NCBI GenBank assembly: GCA_023429995.1
Contig: JAEZCE010000002.1
Span: 1 to 64,000 of the forward strand
Source: Bacillota bacterium
GTDB taxonomy: Bacteria > Bacillota > UBA4882 > UBA8346
Direction of reading: 5' to 3'
Length of the DNA: 64,000 bases
The translations under genes and the position numbers were made by a program. Below are positions 43,316 through 50,795 of the stretch, piece after piece. The stretch's first letter is position 1, and every line of letters starts with the position of its first letter. The notes under the pieces were generated by a model that saw nothing but the letters and a program-made list of their open reading frames with translations, was not told where the DNA came from and searched no databases.

Positions 43316-44305
43316 ATGATCAGATTTGGTGTGGTAGGTACCGGATGGATTACGGAGGCTTTTATTAAAGCCGCAAGCTTAGACGAGAGGTTTCAATTAG
43401 CGGCCGTTTATTCAAGAACTCAGGCGCGAGCATTGGATTTTGCCGAAAAATATTCCGTAGAACATATCTTTACTGATTTAGAAGATATGGCCGAGAGCAA
43501 AACCGTTGATGCGGTATATATAGCCAGTCCCAATTGTTGTCATGCCCGGCAAGCCATTTTATTCATGAATCACCAAAAGCATGTGCTCTGTGAAAAACCG
43601 ATCGCTTCCAACGGCAAGGAACTTCTGGCGATGATCGAAAGTTCCAAAACCAATCAGGTTGCCTTAATGGAGGCTCTCAAAACTACCGTTTTGCCCAATT
43701 TTCAAGCCATCAGGGAAAATCTACCCCAAATTGGAAGAATACGCCGCTTTTTAAGCAGTAAATGCCAATATTCTTCCCGCTATGACGCCTACAAGGCGGG
43801 CGAGGCTCCCAATGCCTTTAACCCGCAACTTTCGAACGGATCATTGATGGATATCGGGGTATATTGCATCTATCCCGTAGTGGCGCTGTTTGGCAAACCG
43901 GATAGTATAGAGGCAAGCGCCGTCTTCCTCGACTCCGGAATCGACGGTGAAGGAAGCCTGGTTTTACACTATCCCGATAAGGAAGCGGTCATTAGCCATT
44001 CAAAGATTGCCGATTCAGAGCTTCCTAGCGAGATTCAAGGAGAAGGTGGCAACATCATCATTGATCAAATTTCGACGCCGCAAAAAATCGAGATTATTTA
44101 CAGGAACGGCTTGCGGGAGGACATATCGCGGAATCAGAAAGACCAATTGATGTTTTACGAAGTTCAAGAGTTCATCCATTTGATCGAAAATCACCAAATC
44201 GAATCCCAAGTAAATTCCCACTTGCTTTCCCTGGCGGTCATGGAAATTATGGACGAAGCCCGTAAGAAAATCGGTCTGGTTTTTCCGGCGGACCATGCTT
44301 CTTGA
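43316..44305 (+). CDS. Gfo/Idh/MocA-family oxidoreductase
   Basis: NAD(P)-dependent dehydrogenase of 329 residues. The Rossmann start is GVVGTGWITEAF (about 5-16), followed by VYIASPNCCHARQA and the family signature CEKPIA (about 92-97), whose lysine takes part in catalysis. The C-terminal alpha/beta domain includes MDIGVYCIYPV (about 180-190). Members oxidise or reduce sugars, inositols or related compounds; the substrate is not evident here. It is a single gene with GGGGG upstream of the ATG. The stop codon lies within the -35 box of the thiamine operon promoter. Confidence 0.9.
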   Translation: MIRFGVVGTGWITEAFIKAASLDERFQLAAVYSRTQARALDFAEKYSVEHIFTDLEDMAESKTVDAVYIASPNCCHARQAILFMNHQKHVLCEKPIASNGKELLAMIESSKTNQVALMEALKTTVLPNFQAIRENLPQIGRIRRFLSSKCQYSSRYDAYKAGEAPNAFNPQLSNGSLMDIGVYCIYPVVALFGKPDSIEASAVFLDSGIDGEGSLVLHYPDKEAVISHSKIADSELPSEIQGEGGNIIIDQISTPQKIEIIYRNGLREDISRNQKDQLMFYEVQEFIHLIENHQIESQVNSHLLSLAVMEIMDEARKKIGLVFPADHAS

Positions 44306-44329
44306 CATTCCTTTCTTTTGGAGTATAAT
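44302..44329 (+). promoter_or_regulatory. Consensus sigma-A promoter of the thiamine operon
   Basis: TTGACA (44302-44307) and TATAAT (44324-44329) with a 16-bp spacer. The -35 box overlaps the TGA stop codon of the preceding oxidoreductase gene. It is the only consensus promoter ahead of the riboswitches. Confidence 0.8.
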
Positions 44330-44341
44330 ATGATTAATTTA

Positions 44342-44446
44342 AATTTGCGGGGGAACTCGCGCACACTTGCGTATGCGCGTTCGAGTTGAGAAGGTTAAAC
44401 CTGACCCCTTGAACCTGTCGGTTAACACTGTCGTAGGGAAGCAAAT
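44342..44446 (+). promoter_or_regulatory. TPP riboswitch, first of tandem pair
   Basis: THI-box: P1 arms ATTTGC and GCAAAT close the element. Core motifs are GGGGGAACT, TTGAGAAGG (the pyrimidine-sensing CUGAGA-like loop), ACCCCTTGAACCTG and GTCGTAGGGAAGC. It binds thiamin pyrophosphate and should stop transcription at the terminator at 44470-44503 when TPP is plentiful. Confidence 0.95.
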
Positions 44447-44469
44447 CATTTACTTTCTTGTATTTGATG

Positions 44470-44503
44470 AAACACTTGCCTATTTCGGGGTAAGTGTTTT
44501 TTT
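44470..44503 (+). terminator. Terminator of the first TPP riboswitch
   Basis: AAACACTTGCC and GGTAAGTGTTT form a strong stem, followed by a run of seven T. It lies 24 bp after the aptamer. Confidence 0.9.
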
Positions 44504-44542
44504 ATTAATCACTGTAGGAAATACAATTTAATAACATTCACA

Positions 44543-44646
44543 TGCGGGGGAACTCCCGTTCGCAAAGTGCGCGAACGCGTTTGAGTTGAGAAGGTTAAAA
44601 CCTGACCCTTTGAACCTGTCGGTTAATACTGTCGTAGGGAAGCAAA
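44543..44646 (+). promoter_or_regulatory. TPP riboswitch, second of tandem pair
   Basis: Second complete aptamer with the same core motifs (GGGGGAACT, TTGAGAAGG, ACCCTTTGAACCTG, GTCGTAGGGAAGC). It is about 75% or more alike the first by eye, with different P3 sequence. It is followed by its own terminator, so two TPP-sensing stop points act in series before thiD. Confidence 0.95.
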
Positions 44647-44650
44647 TTTT

Positions 44651-44686
44651 GAGGGCGCTTTCCCATGGGGGAAGCGCTCTTTTTAT
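44651..44686 (+). terminator. Terminator of the second TPP riboswitch
   Basis: GAGGGCGCTTTCCC and GGGGAAGCGCTC form a long stem followed by TTTTTATT. It ends 25 bp before the thiD start codon. Confidence 0.9.
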
Positions 44687-44710
44687 TCAATGAAAAAGGA
44701 GTCGTTCGTC

Positions 44711-45529
44711 ATGAAAAAAGTCTTAACCATCGCCGGCTCGGACTGCAGCGGCGGGGCCGGTATCCAGGCCGATTTAAAAACATTTTCGGCTCACGGCGTA
44801 TTCGGTATGAGTGTCATTACCTCGGTTGTCGCTGAAAATACCAGCCGGGTCTTAGCAATTCAAGATGTTACCCCGGAAATGATTCAGCAGCAAATCGAGG
44901 CTATCTATGAAGATATCGGCAGCGACGCCGTAAAAATCGGTATGCTCTCGGGGCCCGCAAGCATGGAAGCGGTCGCCGCAAAACTCCGGCAATACAAGCC
45001 CGGCAACATCGTCATTGACCCGGTGATAATGGCCAAAAACGGCTGTCCCCTCATGAATCCGGATGCCATTAACACACTAATCAAAGTTATTATCCCGTTA
45101 GCCGATGTTTTGACCCCCAATCTGCCGGAGACTGAAGAAATAACCGGTCACTCCATATCCTCCACTGCGGATATGGAAAAAGCCGCGGTTGCCATTTTTC
45201 AAATGGGAAGCAGGAATGTTTTAATCAAAGGAGGTCATGCTCAGGGAGATGCTTTGGATATTTTATACGATGGTAACCAATTCTACCGTTACAGCGCTAA
45301 ACGCATATCCACCAAAAACACCCACGGCACCGGCTGCACCTATTCCTCGGCAATTGCCGCCAATTTAGCCTTGGGAATAAACCTGCCGGAAGCGGTGAAA
45401 CAGGCAAAACAGTATGTTACGACCGCTATCGAACACGCCTTATCCATTGGCAAAGGATGCGGCCCAACCCATCATTTTTATGAACTTTATCAGCACGGAT
45501 TGAAAGGAGTTTGTTCCGATGAATTATAA
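44711..45529 (+). CDS. thiD: Hydroxymethylpyrimidine (phosphate) kinase
   Basis: ThiD phosphorylates HMP and HMP-phosphate to HMP-pyrophosphate. The 272-residue product is a ribokinase-fold enzyme. The start at ATG 44711 has AAGGAG upstream; the earlier ATG at 44690 lies at the terminator and is rejected. Motifs: AGSDCSGGAGIQADLK (about 7-22, substrate site), KIGMLSG, DPVIMAKNG and THGTGCTYSSAIAA with the catalytic Cys/Gly anion hole. It is the first gene after the riboswitches and overlaps thiC by 11 bp. Confidence 0.94.
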   Translation: MKKVLTIAGSDCSGGAGIQADLKTFSAHGVFGMSVITSVVAENTSRVLAIQDVTPEMIQQQIEAIYEDIGSDAVKIGMLSGPASMEAVAAKLRQYKPGNIVIDPVIMAKNGCPLMNPDAINTLIKVIIPLADVLTPNLPETEEITGHSISSTADMEKAAVAIFQMGSRNVLIKGGHAQGDALDILYDGNQFYRYSAKRISTKNTHGTGCTYSSAIAANLALGINLPEAVKQAKQYVTTAIEHALSIGKGCGPTHHFYELYQHGLKGVCSDEL

Positions 45530-46853
45530 AACCCAAATGGAAGCCGCCAAAAAAGGCATCGTTTCAAAAGAGCTGGCCCAGGTCGCCAAAGATGAAGGAT
45601 TTCCGGAGCAAGAATTGCTTTCCCTGGTAGCCACCGGGCAGATCGCTATTCCCGCAAACATTCACCACCAATCTTTGCATCCAAGCGGCGTCGGCCATGG
45701 ACTCAGGACAAAAATCAATGTCAATCTCGGTATTTCCGGTGACTGCGTTGATTACAACGCGGAGATGGAAAAAGTCAAGTTAGCTATCAAATATGGCGCG
45801 GAAGCCATCATGGACCTAAGTAATTACGGCAAGACCCATGAATTTAGAAAAAAACTGATTGAATACTCTCCCGCCATGATCGGCACGGTCCCCATTTATG
45901 ATGCAGTCGGCTATCTGGATAAAGATTTAAAAAACATTACGGCGCAAGACTTTTTGGAAGTTGTACGTCTTCATGCCCGCGAGGGCGTCGATTTCATGAC
46001 CATTCACGCGGGTCTCAACCGCCGGGCCGTGGAAATTTTTATGCGTGAAAAACGGCAAATGAATATCGTTTCGCGGGGCGGGTCGCTGCTGTTCGCTTGG
46101 ATGAAAATGACCGGCAATGAAAACCCTTTCTACGAATACTACGATGATCTTTTAAACATCCTGCGTCAATATGACGTAACCATCAGCCTTGGTGATGCGC
46201 TTCGCCCCGGCAGCATTCAGGATTCGACAGACGCTTCGCAAATCACCGAGCTAATGGAGCTTGGATACTTAACGAAACGGGCCTGGCAACAAGATGTGCA
46301 AGTGATGGTGGAGGGGCCGGGCCATATGGCAATCGACGAAATCGCCGCCAATATGAAGCTTGAAAAACGCCTCTGTCATGGCGCGCCATTCTATGTATTA
46401 GGGCCTTTGGTTACCGATATCGCGCCCGGATATGACCACATCACTTCCGCTATTGGCGGAGCCATCGCCGCGGCAAACGGCGCCGATTTTCTCTGCTATG
46501 TGACTCCTGCCGAACATTTGCGACTACCTGATCTACAAGATGTAAAGGACGGCATCATCGCTTCCAAAATAGCCGCTCATGCGGCGGATATTGCCAAAGG
46601 AGTCAGAAATGCCCGTAACATTGATCGTCGTATGAGTGAGGCCCGCCGCGTCCTGGACTGGGATGAAATGTTTAAACTGGCACTCGACGGTGAAAAAGCC
46701 AAAGCCTATTTCGAAAGCATTCCGCCGGAAGATAAACAGAGTTGCTCGATGTGCGGCAAAATGTGCGCAGCCAGAACCATGAACCGCATTTTAAACGGCC
46801 AAGACGTTGAATTGAAATCCAATCTATCCAAAGAAGGAAAGGAATCAATATGA
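45519..46853 (+). CDS. thiC: Phosphomethylpyrimidine synthase
   Basis: Radical SAM-type enzyme that turns aminoimidazole ribotide into HMP-phosphate. The product is 444 residues, the shorter bacterial form that lacks the N-terminal extension of E. coli ThiC. The C-terminal cluster motif CSMCGKMC (about 411-418) supplies the cysteines for the [4Fe-4S] cluster. Conserved stretches include MDLSNYGKT, TIHAGLNRR, SRGGSLL, SLGDALRPGS and VEGPGHM. AAAGGAG precedes the ATG. The oxygen-labile enzyme fits an anaerobe but does not prove it. Confidence 0.95.
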   Translation: MNYKTQMEAAKKGIVSKELAQVAKDEGFPEQELLSLVATGQIAIPANIHHQSLHPSGVGHGLRTKINVNLGISGDCVDYNAEMEKVKLAIKYGAEAIMDLSNYGKTHEFRKKLIEYSPAMIGTVPIYDAVGYLDKDLKNITAQDFLEVVRLHAREGVDFMTIHAGLNRRAVEIFMREKRQMNIVSRGGSLLFAWMKMTGNENPFYEYYDDLLNILRQYDVTISLGDALRPGSIQDSTDASQITELMELGYLTKRAWQQDVQVMVEGPGHMAIDEIAANMKLEKRLCHGAPFYVLGPLVTDIAPGYDHITSAIGGAIAAANGADFLCYVTPAEHLRLPDLQDVKDGIIASKIAAHAADIAKGVRNARNIDRRMSEARRVLDWDEMFKLALDGEKAKAYFESIPPEDKQSCSMCGKMCAARTMNRILNGQDVELKSNLSKEGKESI

Positions 46854-47683
46854 GAGAAGAACTCGCCACCCCCGTCCAAATCGGGCAAACCCTGGAGGAA
46901 CTCCGGGGAAAAAAGCCCATCATCCATCATATTACCAATTATGTGACCGTCAATGACTGTGCCAATATTGTGCTGGCTATCGGCGCATCGCCGATTATGG
47001 CCGACGATATCGAAGAAATTGAAACTATCGTTGCTTTGGCGTCGGCATTGGTCTTAAATATCGGTACATTAAATCAAAGAACCATTGTTTCCATGGTTGC
47101 CGCAGGGAAAAAGGCCAATCAAAATGGCATTCCGGTAATACTTGATCCTGTTGGCGCCGGGGCATCAGAACTACGAAATCGGACGGTGACCCGATTGCTG
47201 GATGAAGTTAAAATTGATATTTTGCGCGGAAACATGTCGGAAATACGTTTTATCGGTGGTCTGGAAGCTTCAACAAAAGGAGTCGACGCTTCCGAAAACG
47301 ATATTGCACGCGCTGATAGAAGTGGCATGGAAACTGCAATAAATCTGGCACAGAAGCTAAACTGTGTGGTAGCCATCACCGGAGCCACTGATTTGATTTC
47401 CGACGGTACTCGAAGCCTTTATATTCAAAATGGCCATCCCATGTTATCACGGGTTACCGGTACCGGCTGCATGAGCACTTCACTGGTCGGCGCTTTTGCC
47501 GGAGCCACAAACGATTATTTCCTGGCAGCGTCAGCCGGTATCCTATGTATGGGAATTGCCGGTGAGATCGCTTTTGCGGAAGCCGGCGCAAAAGGAACCG
47601 GAAGCTTTCATACAGCCATTATCGATAGCACAAGCGGGCTGGATAACCAAACAATCATGCAGATGGCCAAAGTTCATGACTAA
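46850..47683 (+). CDS. thiM: Hydroxyethylthiazole kinase
   Basis: ThiM phosphorylates 4-methyl-5-hydroxyethylthiazole for salvage. It has 277 residues with ribokinase-like fold. Motifs: HHITNYVTVNDCAN (about 24-37), SPIMADD, NIGTL, ILDPVGAGAS and VTGTGCMSTS, the last with the catalytic cysteine. The start codon overlaps the thiC stop by four bases. No thiazole synthesis genes (thiG, thiH, thiS, thiF) are in the window, so the thiazole is salvaged or made elsewhere. Confidence 0.95.
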   Translation: MREELATPVQIGQTLEELRGKKPIIHHITNYVTVNDCANIVLAIGASPIMADDIEEIETIVALASALVLNIGTLNQRTIVSMVAAGKKANQNGIPVILDPVGAGASELRNRTVTRLLDEVKIDILRGNMSEIRFIGGLEASTKGVDASENDIARADRSGMETAINLAQKLNCVVAITGATDLISDGTRSLYIQNGHPMLSRVTGTGCMSTSLVGAFAGATNDYFLAASAGILCMGIAGEIAFAEAGAKGTGSFHTAIIDSTSGLDNQTIMQMAKVHD

Positions 47684-47758
47684 TAAATAATTCATACAGG
47701 ATAAAAAATCCGTCACACTTTTGTTTTATTCGGCAATCTATCTTGGGATGAATAGAGT

Positions 47759-47820
47759 CAACCCTCCATCTTGCTTCCGCGAATGCAAGCATTCGACCTG
47801 AAGGGGGGACGAGGGTTTGT
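47759..47820. repeat. Structured palindromic region after thiM
   Basis: Outer arms AACCCTC and GAGGGTT enclose an inner hairpin CGAATG-CAAG-CATTCG. There is no T-tract, so a terminator is unlikely. It lies in the 47684-48083 gap together with the MITE at 47867-47984; no gene is seen in the gap. Confidence 0.4.
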
Positions 47821-47866
47821 CTTCGAAGTCTTAGAAATCAAAAAGGCTTACAGAATTACAGTTCGT

Positions 47867-47984
47867 GGGGCTGTCCCAAAAGGAAATTTTACGATCAAGA
47901 AATACAATATATTGAAACCGACCTATTCGATGAAGCTATATATTGTATTTTTTATTGATTTCGAATTGCTTTTTAGACAGCCTC
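47867..47984. mobile_element. MITE-like palindromic element, copy 2
   Basis: A 118-bp near-palindrome with ends GGGGCTGTCCCAAAAG and CTTTTTAGACAGCCTC. The inner arms AATACAATATAT and ATATATTGTATT also pair. It aligns over its whole length with copy 1 at 18802-18921, and its left half matches 59571-59615. The ends resemble IS1182-type terminal repeats, so a parent transposon elsewhere may move it. It separates thiM from thiE. Confidence 0.7.
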
Positions 47985-48083
47985 AGATAGACTGAGGGTG
48001 GCCTATTTGGCTCAGCAATTGAAGACCTGAGTTAACGAAATAATCAGATTCACAAATAAACTCGTTTTAAGAAGGAATAAAGA

Positions 48084-48737
48084 ATGAATCAAAAAAATTC
48101 AAAGCCTCGAATCGATTATAGTCTTTATCTGGTCACAGATCGGGATTTAATGAGCACCCCCACCCTGGAACAGGCCGTAGAAGAAGCGATTGCAGGAGGA
48201 TGTACCTTGGTCCAGTTACGAGAGAAGAAAACCTCATCTTTGGACTTTTACAATACCGCCGTGGCAATCAAACAAATCACCGACAATCACGGCGCTCCCC
48301 TGATCATTAATGACCGGGTCGATATCGCCTTAGCCGTTGAAGCCGCAGGCGTTCATATCGGCCAGGAAGATTTACCCGCCTCCACTGTCCGGAAAATTAT
48401 CGGCCCCGGTAAAGTCATGGGCGTCTCGGTTTCCTCCCTCGAGGAAGCGGTGAAGGCCCGGTTGGAGGGCGCAGATTATCTCGGCGTCGGCGCAATGTTC
48501 GCCACTGGAACCAAAACCGAGGCCAAACTGGTAACCATGGAAGAATTAAAACGGATCAAAGCAACCGTCGATCTACCCTGCGTAGTGATCGGCGGCATCA
48601 ATGAAACAAGCATTTCCTTGTTTGATCAGACGGGAATTGATGGAATTGCCGTAGTATCAGCCCTGATTGCCAAAAAGGATATCGTTTCGGCAGCCAAAAA
48701 CTTGAAAAAGCTATTTTTACAGACAAAGGGGAACTGA
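48084..48737 (+). CDS. thiE: Thiamine-phosphate synthase
   Basis: ThiE joins HMP-pyrophosphate to thiazole phosphate to give thiamin phosphate. The 217-residue TIM-barrel product has all hallmarks: YLVTDRDL near the start, the QLREKKTSS pyrophosphate site (about 48-56), INDRVDIALAVEAAGVHIGQEDLP and VMGVSVSS, then GVGAMFATGTK and VVIGGIN. AAGAAGG precedes the ATG. It starts 400 bp after thiM, with a MITE between, so it may have its own promoter or be read through. Confidence 0.94.
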   Translation: MNQKNSKPRIDYSLYLVTDRDLMSTPTLEQAVEEAIAGGCTLVQLREKKTSSLDFYNTAVAIKQITDNHGAPLIINDRVDIALAVEAAGVHIGQEDLPASTVRKIIGPGKVMGVSVSSLEEAVKARLEGADYLGVGAMFATGTKTEAKLVTMEELKRIKATVDLPCVVIGGINETSISLFDQTGIDGIAVVSALIAKKDIVSAAKNLKKLFLQTKGN

Positions 48738-48739
48738 TT

Positions 48740-49381
48740 ATGGTTGGTTTCAAGGCGGCTATCTTTGATTTAGACGGTACTCTGCTGGATTCCATGGGGG
48801 TATGGGAAAAAGTCGACTATGACTTTCTGGCCAAACGTAATTTGACGGCGCCGGAACAATATGTAAAAGCCGTCACCGCAATGAGTTTTACAGAAGCGGC
48901 GCAATACACCGTCGATTTATTTCATTTAAACGAAAAAATACCCGATATCCTCGGGGAGTGGAATGACATGGTCCTCTATGAATACGGCCATAACATAACC
49001 TTAAAGCCCCATGCCCGGGAGTATCTTGAATATCTGAAACAACAATCTATTAAAATCGGAACGGCCACCAGCTTGCCAAAGCTTCTTTATGAACCGGTTC
49101 TAAAAAACAATGGAATCTATGATTTATTCGACGCCCTCACCTCTACGGCCGAGGTGAGCCGCGGTAAGGAGCACCCGGATATTTACAGGCTGGCTGCAAA
49201 AAAATTAGGAGTGGCTCCCGGTGACTGTATTGCCTTTGACGATATACTGGAAGCCATTACTGCCATTAAAGCAGCGGGTATGAAAGCCTATGGGGTCTAT
49301 GACAGTTATTCCGCCCATCAAAAAGAAGCCATCCAGACCATAGCGGACGGCTATGTTCTTGACTTCAGAGAATTGTTTTAA
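48740..49381 (+). CDS. HAD-superfamily phosphatase, thiE-linked
   Basis: A 213-residue HAD subfamily I hydrolase. Motif I is FDLDGTLLDS (about 8-17, nucleophile Asp and acid Asp); motif II includes GTATSLP; motif III and IV are in RGKEHPDIY and IAFDDILEA. The cap is helical and of beta-phosphoglucomutase type. Two bases separate it from thiE, so the pair is co-translated. A role in removing phosphate from thiamin phosphate, or from a by-product of the pathway, is an inference from this linkage; no thiL or thiN gene is in the window. Confidence 0.85.
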   Translation: MVGFKAAIFDLDGTLLDSMGVWEKVDYDFLAKRNLTAPEQYVKAVTAMSFTEAAQYTVDLFHLNEKIPDILGEWNDMVLYEYGHNITLKPHAREYLEYLKQQSIKIGTATSLPKLLYEPVLKNNGIYDLFDALTSTAEVSRGKEHPDIYRLAAKKLGVAPGDCIAFDDILEAITAIKAAGMKAYGVYDSYSAHQKEAIQTIADGYVLDFRELF

Positions 49382-49385
49382 ATCT

Positions 49386-50750
49386 TTACGATTCCCGGAT
49401 ATCCCGGATCAGTTGTTCTAAAATGCCTTCCTGATAGGCGGCCATCCTTGTAATGGCCATTCTATCCGCCAATGGTTTGAGTTCCGGACTGGTAATGAGA
49501 TTCAGCTTCCTCAGGCGCATTTCTTTTAAAACCATGGACGGCTCTGCCTGATAATAATCCGCTTCCGTCATCCGCCAGAGCCTAACCCGCCCCGGGTACC
49601 GCCGGAGAAGCTTTTCGGCAATTTGCAAACCTTCCGGATCAAAATCGCCGGAATAGTGAAGCATAGCCCCGCTTTGGATCAGCCGTTCCAGTAAGGCCCA
49701 GGAAGCCAATTTAAATTGACCGTGTAAACAGAGCAGTTGGGGATGAACGGAGAGGGTTTCATCCAGTAAAGTCGAAAACACACCTGAATTTTCCACAACA
49801 TACACATCAAACTCCCGGGCCTGTCCGGTCAAGGCAGATTCAGGACCGGGCCAGGGATGAAATGAGGTTACCCGCACAATTTCGCGTAAGGGCACATTGA
49901 GAGGAGCTCCGCAACAAGATGCGGTTTTCCAATAAGCAATCTCGTATCCGGCCTTATAAGCCACAAATCCGTAACAAGTTGCTAAATTCAACAAATCATC
50001 CCGCAACAGTTTGAAATGGAAAAAAAGTTCATTCAATTCTTCCGTCGCCGTGGACTCTGCCGCGCTGTCAAGATTACCTCCATCCTCACTATTCCGGAGG
50101 AAACGCAAGCCTTCCAAAAACAACCTTCCGGAATTTCTCCCCAAATCCAACCCATGAGGATCCCCGCAAATCATGCGGGCAAATACCGGAAGGCGCTGAT
50201 AGTCACGGGGTAAATTGGCCAAAGCCTGTAAAGCGGTGATCATATTTTCATACAAATCAACATTATGGGCCAAAGCCCGTTGAACCTGACGTGTCTGCGG
50301 ATTTTTATCCAGGATCGCCGTAAGCCATTGTTGACAAACCGGTTCCCTGTAAGCCGCCATAAACTTCTCTATCACCGCTCTACGCTTTTGCTCGGCTTTG
50401 ATTTGATGTTCCGCAGAAGTAACCAAAGCGCTCCCATGCCACTGGGCCAAAAACTTCAGCAGATCAAGACCGCCAAACCGGGTTTGGGCAAATGCTTGCT
50501 CAATCCGGCTCACCGCCAATCGCAGCGTTTTCCCGGGAAGTCTCCGCCTGAAAAATCCTTCCAGTGTTTCTCTTTCTTCGGGTCCAACATTTTCCAAAAC
50601 AACCATCCCGCTCAATCTGCCTAAATGCAGATACTTCTCCACCAAGGCATCCCACAGCCGTTTAAATCCGAAGCGGGCCTGAAAATAGGTCCTGGCCTCC
50701 TCCAAAAGTTCGCTCTCATTCGCATGAATATTTTCCGGACCATCATTCAT
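49386..50750 (-). CDS. jetD: Wadjet system protein JetD (nuclease subunit)
   Basis: JetD is the DNA-cleaving subunit of the Wadjet anti-plasmid complex. The 454-residue product has the two-part family layout: an N-terminal arm domain (DUF3322, about 1-190) and a C-terminal TOPRIM-like domain (DUF2220). The catalytic acidic residues are seen in VYVVENSG (about 310) and YSGDFDPEGLQIAEKL (about 370-385). The start at ATG 50750 follows AGAGGGG; the longer reading begins at a GTG in a short repeated leader. Last gene of the operon; it ends four bases from the convergent HAD gene. Confidence 0.88.
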   Translation of the reverse strand: MNDGPENIHANESELLEEARTYFQARFGFKRLWDALVEKYLHLGRLSGMVVLENVGPEERETLEGFFRRRLPGKTLRLAVSRIEQAFAQTRFGGLDLLKFLAQWHGSALVTSAEHQIKAEQKRRAVIEKFMAAYREPVCQQWLTAILDKNPQTRQVQRALAHNVDLYENMITALQALANLPRDYQRLPVFARMICGDPHGLDLGRNSGRLFLEGLRFLRNSEDGGNLDSAAESTATEELNELFFHFKLLRDDLLNLATCYGFVAYKAGYEIAYWKTASCCGAPLNVPLREIVRVTSFHPWPGPESALTGQAREFDVYVVENSGVFSTLLDETLSVHPQLLCLHGQFKLASWALLERLIQSGAMLHYSGDFDPEGLQIAEKLLRRYPGRVRLWRMTEADYYQAEPSMVLKEMRLRKLNLITSPELKPLADRMAITRMAAYQEGILEQLIRDIRES

Positions 50751-50795
50751 ATTATGAGACCCCTCTTTATAATACCTCACTTTATAATACCTCGC

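Noticed and set aside
47771..47995. ORF of 74 codons across the MITE
   Set aside because: It reads through the palindrome, lacks a ribosome site and shows no protein-like pattern.
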